DNA of 64,000 bases, from assembly GCA_008360955.1 (NCBI GenBank), contig LUCM01009278.1, forward strand, positions 1-64,000. The letters are read 5' to 3'. Positions 57,301 to 64,000 of the stretch are shown here, piece after piece (position 1 is the stretch's first letter; the number at the start of each line of letters is the position of its first letter). The position numbers and the translations under genes were made by a program. Under the pieces are notes generated by a model, which was not told the DNA's origin, did not search any database, and saw only the letters and a program-made list of their open reading frames with translations. Source of the DNA: Fasciolopsis buskii. Lineage: Eukaryota > Platyhelminthes > Trematoda > Plagiorchiida > Fasciolidae.

Positions 57301-59265
57301 TTATATCCAAGGCTCTAGTGTTGTGCGCTGGACTGAGGCAGTTGTGACGTTGATCTAATATTTCACTGAAGCTGAAAGGTTTTGTATACTTTGCCTCAGT
57401 ATGTTTAGCTTTGGTGTATCGTTACGAGATGTGGAGTTTGTATGCTAAAGATGCTTTTTACTATGAAGATTTGGTCATAGCTGTTTGCGTGGTACGTCCA
57501 CGGTTGGGTGGGATGATCTCGGGAAACTAGTGTTGGATACCAGTTCAGAGAATGTCCTAACACACCGTATTCAGCTTAGTAGACTTAGTTGTTTGGGTCA
57601 CCTGTCGCATATGACAAACACGTTTGCCACGTCGTCTGTTACTTTCCGCTCCTCCTATGGATTTGAGGGAACCACATGCAGATCAACAGAGAATATGACA
57701 GCACTGAATGAGAGGATGTACAACGAACTTGGTAAATCAGGTGCTCCTGGTTTTCTTGGTTGGATTCCAGAAAATCTTTCAATTGCTTTGCTGGAGATGC
57801 TGAATAGCGATCCGTAAACAATGTGTTGTTGGATTGGTACAGCTGTGGAAACAAAAAAAGACGTCAGCACTTGACGTCGCATAACAAGTAAATGATGGAG
57901 AATGCAAGACGTCAACGCTGGAGGTCGCGCACCACGCAGGTTAAGAAGACACGAGAAATGAACTCTGGACGTTACGGACGCAAGTCTCAGAAGCTCTAAA
58001 ATTATGTTCGCAATGACATACGGCTGACCAAGTGGATCACCTCTTAGATTTTAACACTGGGCGCATGATATAAACTGGACATACAAATGACCCCTTGAAT
58101 CGTGGTCGCACAACGATTCGGCCGTTGGTCGACTTACTAACTGAGGGCGCGAGATCCAAAACTGGGTCCTCTACCAGCTGAACAGAGAACCCCGGGCGGG
58201 TGACGGATGTTTATCGACCTCGGTAGTGGGAGTGAGCAAACGGGAGGAAATCCCGTCATATGTACAAGCAGCTCTAGCATGTATATGTATTATCAGTTAG
58301 CCAAGGGGACGGTGACATTGTTTTTAACGTAAAAGTAAGACAACCAGCTAATTAGAGGAAAGTGTCATCTGAGGCCAAAAGTTAAGTCGAACCAACCGTA
58401 AAAAAATAAAGAATAGCTTGAAAAATAAACCTTTTTGTTGGTAACAAACATGTAATAACTTCAGCGCCTTTGAATTTTGCGGACTTGACCGTCTCTGTGG
58501 AATGAGTAAGTTTGAAAAATATTCGTATGTAAAATTAGACTGTTTATCCCACGTGGTGGCATTCTTTTCTTGTTATCGATCATCCGGTTATTCATCGCTT
58601 GTTTTGCTGTGCTTTTTGGTGACCGTTGAATCGTATCTTGACGCGGTATTACGGCTAGCAAACATAGACCTGGTTGAAAAATAGTCATCAATTAGCGAGT
58701 TTGTGCTCATGCTTCTTCACGTGATGACTCGCAATTAGTAGGATTTTATCGGTCATTCCAAGTCTTCCTAAGACGTATCGTGACGAACAATCGAATCTCA
58801 GGCACGCTCTAGTCTGGTACTTACGGCACGCACATTTTTCGTTTTCTCTTCTAGGTAATACTTCTGGGTTTGGGACTACAACACAAAACGGTGGAGCGGT
58901 TGGCCTCGGAATTCACGCGTCTTTTGGGTGATTCGAATACCACCAGCAAAACCGTGCACGAGAGGGAAGCCGCTGATGCCAGTTCAATAATGGCGCGTTT
59001 GGAAGAATCAAACGCGACAGGTGGCAGTGGAAGTGTATCCGGTGGATTAGACATGCTGTCTTCTAGTATGCGACCAAAGACGACAACCGAAAGCAATATA
59101 ACCAGTAGTCCCGGATGGGCTAAACGGATTCGTGGTCTGCTGTTTGTGCTCGTGCGTGAGTTAGTTCGCTCCTTAGATCGAATCCTTGGTTCCACGGAAA
59201 GCAAAGAAAAGCATGTTCTTGCTAGTGCTGCTCCACTCCTTCCAGCCAAAGGCCAGAGTGTTTCG
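39840..59265 (+). CDS. NAT10: NAT10 / RNA cytidine acetyltransferase (13 exons, C-terminus outside window)
   Basis: NAT10 (yeast Kre33, bacterial TmcA) uses ATP and acetyl-CoA to make N4-acetylcytidine in 18S rRNA and some tRNAs, and supports small-subunit assembly in the nucleolus. The thirteen exons join in consistent phase into 1131 codons with no stop. Residues 1-238 match the N-terminal domain (WCYKKELSFS, then TFDMCILQDFEALTPN). The helicase domain holds a P-loop GRGRGKS (residues 320-326), DEAAAIP (429-435) and MASTINGYEGTGRSL (451-465). The GNAT domain has QNLGYG (701-706) for acetyl-CoA binding. The C-terminal RNA-binding domain begins and is cut off after residue 1131. Human NAT10 is 1025 residues, so this protein is longer, mostly through an acidic insert in exon 9. 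The basic tail was not found within the window. Confidence 0.97.
39992..40083 (+). CDS. NAT10: NAT10 exon 2
   Basis: Codons 38-67 plus two bases: VPIMHQIMNTLCNKGK, then LSVLWCYKKELSFS. The motif V-L-W-C-Y-K-K-E-L is a family signature. The donor is GTAGGT and the next intron is only 31 nt (40084-40114). Confidence 0.95.
40115..40144 (+). CDS. NAT10: NAT10 exon 3 (30-nt microexon)
   Basis: Thirty bases between two 31-nt introns encode the end of a split Thr, HRKKNLKLL and the first two bases of an Asn. The H-R-K-K run is conserved at this point in the family, which confirms the exon despite its size. Gene finders trained on longer exons would probably miss it. Confidence 0.9.
40176..40434 (+). 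CDS. NAT10: NAT10 exon 4
   Basis: The last base of Asn78 and codons 79-164: KKRKAGLTSDATIFEQF, then DIRWSYYHETHKILGQTFDM, LQDFEALTPNTLARTVETV and the strand GGGLIVFLLKSM. This is the N-terminal domain seen in all NAT10/TmcA proteins. Acceptor TTTTTCCCAG, donor GTTTGC (weak but in phase); intron 4 is 34 nt. Confidence 0.95.
40469..40690 (+). CDS. NAT10: NAT10 exon 5
   Basis: Codons 165-238: DVHSRYRTDAHRDIVCRFNE, RFLLSLASNPRCLVLDD, then WRILPLSKSV and a variable linker to ELQKLK. It completes the N-terminal domain. Donor GTATGA; intron 5 is 576 nt, the first longer intron. Confidence 0.95.
41267..42089 (+). CDS. NAT10: NAT10 exon 6 (helicase domain)
   Basis: Codons 239-512 plus one base. It holds the RecA-like ATPase/helicase core: P-loop GRGRGKS (41510-41530), VTAPSPENL, VDEAAAIP and STINGYEGTGRSL. 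Downstream of LKLIKQLRNE the sequence is less conserved (basic and proline-rich), as in other family members. Acceptor ATCACTTTCCAG, donor GTAAGT. Confidence 0.97.
42090..43239. other. NAT10 intron 6, 5' part
   Basis: Intronic DNA with chance frames of 104 and 114 codons and no recognisable element. The whole intron (42090-47093) is 5004 nt, the largest complete one in the gene. Confidence 0.6.
43240..44240 (+). mobile_element. RTE-like LINE 3' fragment in NAT10 intron 6
   Basis: Plus-strand translation shows SSFFTFVVDMIMEIAPSLCE (RT block), then FGLEYVVVMS in place of the YADD region. Thumb-region words PRLAFTNLKHPWRRR (43.69 kb) and WVLLCGSETRSLRAD (43.78-43.83 kb) follow, and a tail with RFDLHEIPLCRGRWRSCIPN (44.11-44.17 kb). 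It is the same subfamily as 37.6-38.6 kb. It is dead: the catalytic Asp pair is missing, and stops and frameshifts are present. Confidence 0.8.
44241..45399. other. NAT10 intron 6, middle part
   Basis: No recognisable exon or element. The 84-codon plus frame 44211-44465 follows the LINE fragment and matches nothing. Confidence 0.5.
45400..46100 (-). mobile_element. RTE-like LINE 3' fragment on the minus strand in intron 6, third lineage
   Basis: Minus-strand translation gives LNRIARKAKAVG-like sequence (as NRIARKAKAVGPEINTEK), then in a shifted frame FFTTSQDPTQAIQITGKTL and VRHLEFNIQ. Further on come MYSCKTWSVRADNTKRMES and CLRQVVKINWYDRI. E-I-N-x-x-K-T, then L-x-Y-x-C-x-T-W, then CLR-I---W-D-I is the thumb and C-terminal domain order of RTE-type elements. 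Sequence differs from the other RTE-like copies in the window. Opposite in strand to the copy at 43.2-44.2 kb. Confidence 0.75.
46101..46844. other. NAT10 intron 6, 3' part
   Basis: No recognisable element. Short chance frames on both strands. Confidence 0.5.
46845..46900. repeat. Interrupted TA microsatellite
   Basis: Alternating TA units with two CA/TG interruptions, in NAT10 intron 6 about 190 nt before exon 7. Confidence 0.95.
47094..47587 (+). CDS. NAT10: NAT10 exon 7
   Basis: Completes Ala513 and covers codons 514-677: SRTLYEITLDDAIRYANGDP, VEAWLTELLCLDC, YFVNRDTLFAYHKSTEIFL, RLMALYVASHYKNSPNDLQL, LSDAPAHHIFCLLAP, LQVCLEGRI, LSRGIRPSGDLIPWTIAQQ. This links the helicase to the GNAT domain and is one of the best-conserved parts of the family. 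Donor GTAAGT; intron 7 is 1683 nt. Confidence 0.97.
48160..48320 (+). repeat. tRNA-like SINE candidate in NAT10 intron 7
   Basis: An A-box-like segment (GTAGCCAAATGAATTAAGC) is followed 20-30 nt later by a B-box-like word (GGTTCGAATTTC). A second similar unit (GTGGCCCGAATGATTACCGC) begins about 70 nt downstream. No full tRNA fold is evident. Confidence 0.35.
48321..48890. other. NAT10 intron 7, middle
   Basis: No recognisable element apart from a run of ten to eleven G at about 48790. Confidence 0.5.
48891..48975 (+). repeat. tRNA-like SINE candidate in NAT10 intron 7
   Basis: An A-box-like TGGTCAAGTGGGTTAAGCG, a hairpin CCCTT/AAGGG at the anticodon-arm position and a B-box-like GGCTCAAATCCC occur in tRNA order and spacing. 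Position 54 of the T loop is C instead of T and the acceptor stem does not pair, so a SINE head is likelier than a tRNA gene. Confidence 0.4.
49271..49402 (+). CDS. NAT10: NAT10 exon 8 (GNAT core)
   Basis: Codons 678-721: FGELSGARVVRIATHPDYQN, then LGYGTRAIQLLHDYYAGKV. It carries the acetyl-CoA pyrophosphate loop Q-N-L-G-Y-G. Acceptor GATTTTTTACAG, donor GTAAGT; intron 8 is 79 nt. Confidence 0.97.
49482..49916 (+). CDS. NAT10: NAT10 exon 9 with acidic insert
   Basis: Codons 722-866. The first 85 or so residues are a low-complexity, Ser-, Glu- and Asp-rich segment (for example DGSDDEEELIEQTDEDIQPD). The family then resumes with PPLLSRLCERQPERLHYVGV, SFGSTPDLLRFWKRAGFIPV and YLRQTL. In human NAT10 the corresponding linker is much shorter. 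The insert is probably an exposed loop splitting the GNAT domain. Donor GTGAGT. Confidence 0.95.
50907..51006 (+). CDS. NAT10: NAT10 exon 10
   Basis: Codons 867-899 plus one base: NELTGEFTCIMLKQCEEQ, then DKAWLLKYFQ. L-T-G-E-x-x-C-I-M-L is a family motif closing the GNAT domain. Acceptor CTGTCACCAG, donor GTGAGA. Introns 9 (990 nt) and 10 (3090 nt) flank it. Confidence 0.96.
51370..51625 (+). mobile_element. RTE-like LINE fragment in intron 10
   Basis: The stretch TATACAGATCTGGATTGACT and the following bases are similar to 37.85-37.93 kb and 43.55-43.63 kb, inside the two plus-strand copies of the same RTE subfamily. Only this short piece is recognisable. Confidence 0.4.
51626..52900. other. 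NAT10 intron 10, middle
   Basis: Chance frames up to 108 codons (52576-52902). One may be decayed LINE endonuclease or linker, but I cannot show it. Confidence 0.35.
52901..53270 (+). mobile_element. Possible LINE linker fragment in intron 10
   Basis: The segment NEPWIQRSVRCRERKLYNRL (53.06-53.12 kb) resembles the K-P-W-(L/M/I)-x-x-x-V-R-x-x-x-R-x-K region between endonuclease and reverse transcriptase of CR1-type LINEs. No neighbouring domain is visible to confirm it. Confidence 0.3.
53271..54096. other. NAT10 intron 10, 3' part
   Basis: No recognisable exon or element; T-rich towards the acceptor at 54096. Confidence 0.55.
54097..54207 (+). CDS. NAT10: NAT10 exon 11
   Basis: Completes Asp900 and covers 901-936: FRRRFMNLLPGCFRYMDAAY, then ALELFLNKSAQKLESN. 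D-F-R-R-R-F opens the C-terminal domain of the family. Phase 1 at both ends. Acceptor TTTTTCCAG, donor GTGCGT; intron 11 is 496 nt. Confidence 0.95.
54339..54383. repeat. TA microsatellite
   Basis: About 22 uninterrupted TA units in NAT10 intron 11. Confidence 0.98.
54704..54876 (+). CDS. NAT10: NAT10 exon 12
   Basis: Completes Glu937 and covers 938-994: LTLKEAQTLFSVVDVERLRR, YTRSLVDFHVISDLLPHLAL, then LFFDSRLPEVRLNKTQQ. The pattern R-L-x-x-Y-x-R-x-x-V-D-x-H-x-I-x-D-x-x-P matches the family. Donor GTAAAC; intron 12 is 3978 nt. Confidence 0.95.
54877..55689. other. NAT10 intron 12, 5' part
   Basis: No recognisable element or exon. Chance frames up to 70 codons. Confidence 0.55.
55690..56640 (-). 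mobile_element. RTE-like (SR2-type) LINE 3' fragment, minus strand, in intron 12
   Basis: Minus-strand translation: FGMRFSPSKCKVLLQDWTI, LILDGEELTIVDRFNYVGIN, then IFKIRAAYAGLKHFWHRADI and IQW-like sequence near 56.2 kb. It matches the thumb and C-terminal domain of the element at 63.3-64.0 kb almost word for word. The 3' end carries a short ATG/ATT-type repeat (AACGATGATGATAATGATGA), typical of RTE tails. The reverse-transcriptase core is missing (5'-truncated). Confidence 0.85.
56690..57960 (+). mobile_element. RTE-like LINE fragment, plus strand, in intron 12
   Basis: Plus-strand translation: GAFDSVD (56.76 kb), VRVYSELPSSFETTSGVRQ (56.87-56.93 kb), SSFLFNFVADEIIE (56.95 kb), DYADDVAYLFG with the catalytic D-D intact at 57046-57060, VLDGEELKIV (57.21 kb), and LTHRIQLSRLSCLGHLSHM (57.56-57.61 kb). 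Many frameshifts and stops elsewhere. It is the same family as the copy just upstream on the other strand and as 61.3-64 kb; the 5' part is missing. Confidence 0.85.
57961..58854. other. NAT10 intron 12, 3' part
   Basis: No clear element. Around 58.13-58.20 kb the minus strand has a tRNA-like run (TTCAGCTGGTAGAGGACCC) without a matching B box at proper spacing. Confidence 0.5.
58855..59265 (+). CDS. NAT10: NAT10 exon 13 (last exon seen)
   Basis: Codons 995-1131: VILLGLGLQHKTVERLASEF, TRLLGDSN, a Ser/Thr/Gly-rich insert of about 50 residues, then WAKRIRGLLFVLVRELVRSL and KGQSVS. L-L-G-x-G-L-Q-H-K is a family signature, and the helix after the insert matches the position of the conserved F-N-R-I-I-R-K segment. 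Acceptor TTCTCTTCTAG, donor GTAAGT in phase 0. The gene must continue, because the frame runs on in the intron with no family match and the basic tail is missing. Confidence 0.93.
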
Positions 59266-61279
59266 GTAAGTGAAAATAGAGTGGAGTTTGGGTGCTCCAT
59301 TTTTCTGACATTTTTGGATTTTAACAGTCCGAATGGTAGCTTTCATGGTCGCCTGATGACAGCGTTCCTAGTTTCAGATCATCTCGACGATAAAAATGTT
59401 GTGATAGCTCATTCCCCCCGGGGTCATTCCATTTTACTTGGCCAGTCAAAATATTGGATTTGCTCTTAAGGTTTGAATAGCGGCGGTATCCGTAAGATAT
59501 GGTTACTTCATGGTGAGTTTTAATTTTTTGATAAGAAGGGGTTCGATCCAGACATTAGGTTTAAGTAAATTGCCTTGGTTTCCGCAAGATAAGTTACCAT
59601 TTGAACACTGTTTATTAGTCTCAAGCAGCGGTGTAAAATCGCAACAGATAAGTTCTATCTCGGAGTTAGCGGAATTCCGAAGTAAGTGGAATAATATGAT
59701 AGTCTGTTGCACACGAAATCAGCTCATCTTCTGGTCTTCATTCTGCCGCTCCTCTTTTCTGTCTGAGCTTTTCATAACGTGCACACATTTGGCTTTCTCT
59801 CCCTCACCTGATTCTTTTTTTTCTGACCACATATATTCCAAAGTTCCTCCCCCCGCCAGTTGAACACCGTAGTCGTGCTCAAAGTAGAACTGGGTGTACT
59901 TCTCCTCTACTTGGCTCAGTTCCATGCCCAGCCTTCCGATTGATCGACGATCCTTCAATAGCTTTCAATCTGTAATCAGCAGAGCATCAAACAGTTGGGT
60001 TCTAGTCTTTGTTCTTCTGAGTTTGCCTCGATATTTCTCCCTGCAAGTTTTAGCTCTCGTGTCCCGTACTCAGGCGCCCAGCAATACTTTCTATTCAAAG
60101 ATGTCATAGCTGTCTCAATCTTTTTCCATTCATCACTAGAAGGCTGTTCAGCATCCTAGCTGTGTATGCCTTTCTATCTACCACTGACCTTCCTCTTTTA
60201 TAAGCAGGATCACCAAACCACAGGTCTACTCGATATTCGATAGACAGCATTTTATATCTCAAGGATTCAACTCACTCCCTGATTTTGTTTGAAAACATAA
60301 TGAGTAAATCTTAAAAAATACCCGTAGTTTGCATCTATTTGTATTCGGTATGGGTCTAGCTAGTTGCAAACTGTGCTGCCTTAGTTTTCACTGCAAAGTA
60401 ATCCACACATGGGAAGTGAAAACCTGTCGGAATGGTCAGATGGCATGTAATCACAAAGAACAACTAAGTTCATGAACCTATAAGAGCTGTTCTTTTATCA
60501 GATAATACGACCTAGAGGATTGCTCCCCTGAACAGGCTCCAATGGTTTCTTCAGCAATTGGCTAATCATACATTAACCAAGGTTTGATGTCGATCATTAA
60601 CGATGGAAAAATTTCCTTGGAATGTTCTTTTCGACGTCAAGGCAAACTTTAAACTCAAACGATTTGGACACGCTTCTATAGACCACGATTTTGTTCCCGT
60701 GACACCGCAACGAGGAGCAAGCAGTAGTACTTTCTCTTAATGCTTTATTAGCGGGATAGATGTGAACTTGCAAGCATTTCTGAACTTTGATGTTCTTTTT
60801 CTAAACCGTCAGTTCTTTGGACTAAACAAGACCCCCGTCTTGTTATCTGCCGACATTGATTAGATGGATCCATTTTCTGGTACTCCTAAAAAATCAGACC
60901 TTCGAATCTCCTATTTGCCGTCACTTTCAACAGACGGCAGTTTTTTGTTGTTCGGCTCGTTATCACACCTGACTTATTGAGATCTCATACCGTTTAGTGT
61001 CACTCCAAGTTCCAGGATCATATGTGACGAACTAAATCCTAAAGGTTAAATAGGGTATACCGCCTCCATTATATTCATGCGTCAAAAATGTCAGCATATT
61101 ATGAGAAAACTCCAATTGGGGAATGTTTTTCAGACAAACAACTCAAGAAATTCAAACGGCCACTACGTTGTTTCTGTCGTCATGAGAGTGCTCCAAAGAA
61201 AATCCGCAATTCATATGGGAAATTACCATCCACAATTGATTTGTTATTCAGCATGTGTCTTCTCTCTCCAACCCAATCT
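59266..61279. other. Presumed NAT10 intron 13, no exon found
   Basis: I looked for the usual C-terminal motif of the family (an L-S-x-Y-x-I-x-G segment and a Lys-rich tail) and did not find it. The plus frame 59510-59863 (117 codons) is the best-looking unexplained frame, but it has no family match and its ends lack good splice sites. Confidence 0.5.
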
Positions 61280-64000
61280 GTTTGCTCCTCCTGCCTACCC
61301 ATAGTATCTCCATTGATAACACGCCCGATACTCGCAACGGTTTATTGTCAAGTAGTGTAGCAAGTGGTTTTCAGGCTGCTAGCTCATATTTTCTCAAGCC
61401 ACGTCAGCCTCTGAATCTCGGTTCCTTCAATGTGCGCATTTTAATCCAGGCCGGCCAACAGGCATGTTTGGCTCTGACAGTAAACTCACTTTCGATTGAT
61501 GTCTGCTGAGTGAGTGAAACACGAATTCAGGATTCGAGTAGAGTAATTCAACTGACTGCGCCGTCAAGATATTTCCTGCAAACTTCAGGAGACGAAACAG
61601 CTCAAGCTGTGGTTCAACGCGGTATAGGAATAGTCTTAAACCCTTCTAGATTGGATCCCAGTCAACGGTCGCTTGTGTGCACAAGTTAGAAAACTGTGTA
61701 TCGGAAACCTGTTTAGGTGGGCGATGCGCCTTGCCTGCTCAGCAAACGGATAAGAGGGAAAGACTTCTCCAATTCCTATCTAGTACGAATTTCCGACACA
61801 GTTCGCGTCGCACAGCGACATGGCGTTCTAACTCGGCGGGTATTCTGAGTCAGATCGACCACATCGCAGTTAGATACCGCTGGCGCGATTCTGTCCAGAA
61901 CTGCAGATCGTACTGGGCCGCGTACGTCAAATCGGACCATGCGTTAGTTTTAATGCGATTTTTGCTGCAGCTGAATGGCTATCGACGCAGGCCACAAACC
62001 CGATTGGCTGTCGAACGTTTGTCTGATTCGGCTGTTCGCAACAGCTACGAACAGAAACTATCCGAGGAACTAAGAACTTCGACGAGCAGCAATATAGATC
62101 AAATTAAGCAGGCCATGCATTTGGCAGCAGATTTGGCCTGCGGTCCTAGATCTAACGTTCGTCAAAGACGCTGGATCTCGCAAGGGCCGTTGGGTCTAAT
62201 GGAGCGAAAACGCCAGCTGCCTAACTGCAAGGAAGTGAATAAGATGCGTCGACAGTTGCAGCGTCAGTTGACCATAAGCTTTAGCAATGACCGCGAAAAC
62301 TGGTGAGTAAAGGCGGCCGAAGACCTGGAGGAAGCGGCCGCTTCAGGTAACAATCAAAGACTGTTTAAGCTTATACGCGACAGCGGTGGGCGGCGAACAT
62401 CGGTTAGTGAAGTCGTGTGCGATAGGACTGGAGAGCTCATCCATGGTAGACAGGAAAGACTGGACCGTTGGGCAGAGCATTTCAAGGATCAGTTTAGCTG
62501 GCCACACGCTAACGTATTTAGTCCGACGTCTGGAGCTGTGACTCCTTGGGAGGTGTAACTTGATCCTCCAACGGAAGTGGAAGTGCAGTCGAATATTCGG
62601 TTTCTGAAGAGGGGAAAAGCAGCCGGTCCCGACGATATTCCCTCCGTTCTTTTCAAATTGGGTGGGGAAGATCTGGTGAAGTCGCTTACCTCCTTGCTTC
62701 GTGATATTTGGAACGAGGAGCGTATCCCGCTATCGTTGGGCGAGTCACTGATTATACCCATCTTCAAGAAGGGTACACGGAGTGACTGCAGCAATCATCG
62801 TGGGACTAGTTTAATTCCGATAGTTACTAAGGTGTTAGCTTCGATATTGCTGCGCCGTTTGAATCCGATTCGCGAGAGCAAAATCCGCGAACAGCAGGCA
62901 TGGTTTCGGCCAGGTCGAGGTTGCATCGACCAGATATTCACTCGTCGCCAAACACTCGAAACGCGTCACAGACGTCGTCGCCTTACGATCGTAGTCTTTC
63001 TCAACTTGAAAGGTGCTTTCGACTCAGTGGATCAACCAGCACTACTCAGTGTTCTCCACCGGAAGGGTATGCCAACGAAGTTTGTGAACCTGTTGCGAGC
63101 ATTGTACTCGCATACCTATGTTAAGCGTGAGGGTGTACGGTGAACTATCAAGTTCATTCAAAACAGCCAGCGGCGTTCGACAGAGGTGCCCCATCTCCCC
63201 ATTCCTGCTGCAACTTCGTCATGGACGAGGCGATGGAAGATGCTTTAGGAGATCTCCGGGATGCAGGAGTCGAACTGGGAAGTGGAGGGTAGCTATGCGA
63301 CCTGGATTACGCAGACGTCTGCGGACCATGCACAATGCGTACTAGATAGACTGTCGAGATCGGTTACTCGGTTTGGCATGTGCTTTGCACCTTCAAAGTG
63401 CAAAGTACTGTTACAGGACTGGACGACAGCAGCGCCGAACTTGATACTGGATGGAGAAGAACTAACGACTATGGACCGTTTCACCTACCTTGGTAGCTGC
63501 GTGTCCAACGATGGTAGCTCGGGATTGGAGGTAAGTATGCGTATATCCAAGGCTCGGGCAGCATACGTTGGACTGAAACACTCATGGCGTCGGCCTGATA
63601 TTTCACTGAAGTTGAAAGGTCGTGTGTGCTGCGCCGCAGTGCGCTCAGTTCTGTTGTACGGTTGCGAGACGTGGGGTATGCGTGTGGGCGATGTTCGTCG
63701 GCTAGAGGTTTTCGACCACCGATGTCTATGTAGTATTTGTAGGATTGGATGGAGTGACCGGGTGATTAATACAAAGATTAGGAATCTAGTATTGGGTGGC
63801 ACTTCTGAAGATAGCTTGTTTCAGCGTATGAAACTTAGTAGACTGCGTTGGTTGGGTCACGTGTTTCCTATGGCGAACACTTGTCTACTATACCGTGCCC
63901 TATTTCGTGTTCTTCCCAAGGAATGGAATAAGCCACGTGGAGACCAACAGATGACCTAGCAACGTGGGATGAGAAAATGTTCAGCGAACTTGGGTAAAGT
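61280..64000 (+). mobile_element. RTE-like (SR2-type) LINE, nearly full ORF, inactive, cut by window edge
   Basis: The translation follows the family ORF. The endonuclease start is LNLGSFNVRILIQAGQQ (61.41 kb), then SETRIQDSSRVIQLTAP, followed by an internal deletion. The endonuclease end (LSSTNFRHSSRRTATWRSN, IDHIAVRYRWRDSVQNCRSY) is at 61.78-61.92 kb. RT follows from 62577: KAAGPDDIPSVLFKLGGEDL, PIFKKGTRSDCSNHRG, GRGCIDQIFTRRQTLETRH. Motif A is VVFLNLKGAFDSVD (first catalytic Asp is Asn), and motif C DYADV at 63305-63319 (second Asp lost). The C-terminal domain is FAPSKCKVLLQDW, LLYGCETW, FDHRCL and LRWLGHVF, running to the window end. Frameshifts and stops add to the inactivation. Confidence 0.9.
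62577..63143 (+). pseudogene. RTE-like reverse transcriptase, longest intact block
   Basis: A 188-codon open stretch covers RT blocks 0 to B of the element. It ends in a stop just after YSHTYVKREGVR; the family then continues in another frame with GELSSSFKTASGVRQRCPIS. The Asp of motif A is replaced by Asn and the YADD box by YADV downstream, so the enzyme would be inactive even without the frameshift. Confidence 0.85.

Noticed and set aside
55690..57960. Single RTE insertion with 5' inversion (twin priming)
   Set aside because: Both halves contain the same thumb and C-terminal domain, so they cannot be two parts of one template.
58130..58210. tRNA gene on the minus strand
   Set aside because: An A-box-like run is present but no B box at the right spacing and no cloverleaf.
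1..64000. CRISPR arrays, operons, prophage or other prokaryotic systems
   Set aside because: The window has spliced genes, non-LTR retrotransposons and TA microsatellites; no regularly spaced short repeats or bacterial gene order are present.

Overview
This window is eukaryotic DNA. It most likely comes from a flatworm, and within that group from a digenean fluke that is not a schistosome. Three things point there. (1) The one recognisable protein-coding gene has a cluster of 31-41 nt introns at its 5' end and introns of 0.1-5 kb further on, a layout known from trematode genes. (2) The repeat load is dominated by decayed RTE-like (SR2-type) and CR1-like LINEs plus a Gypsy-type LTR element, the families that fill fluke genomes. 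(3) Base composition looks balanced rather than as AT-rich as in schistosomes. The species call is inference; the gene and repeat calls come from conceptual translation.

Layout. 1-9.7 kb: no recognisable gene, one tRNA-like sequence (3.8 kb) and one solo LTR (5.7-5.9 kb). 9.7-16.5 kb: two 700-bp arms in inverted orientation, with a single difference found by eye (and no length difference), enclosing 5.5 kb that holds a badly decayed CR1-like LINE and a LINE 3' fragment. 16.5-19.4 kb: a pyrimidine-rich tract and unassigned DNA. 19.4-23.9 kb: a minus-strand Gypsy-type LTR retrotransposon (LTR, gag, protease, reverse transcriptase, integrase, remnant of the other LTR), all broken. 24-31.3 kb: several CR1-like fragments on both strands. 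32.0-33.7 kb: another solo LTR and a CR1 ORF1-like fragment. 35.7-39.5 kb: two head-to-head RTE-like copies and a CR1 fragment.

39.84-59.27 kb: thirteen exons of NAT10 (RNA cytidine acetyltransferase, yeast Kre33, bacterial TmcA), read as 1131 codons without a stop or phase conflict. The start methionine, N-terminal domain, helicase domain with its P-loop, GNAT acetyltransferase domain and part of the tRNA/RNA-binding C-terminal domain are present. The basic C-terminal tail is not found and probably lies past the window. Its long introns (6, 10, 12 and the one after exon 13) carry RTE-like fragments, TA microsatellites and tRNA-like SINE candidates. 61.3-64.0 kb: a nearly complete but inactive RTE-like element on the plus strand.

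No new functional gene system could be supported. The strongest unexplained structure is the 700-bp near-identical inverted pair, whose identity clashes with the decay of everything around it.
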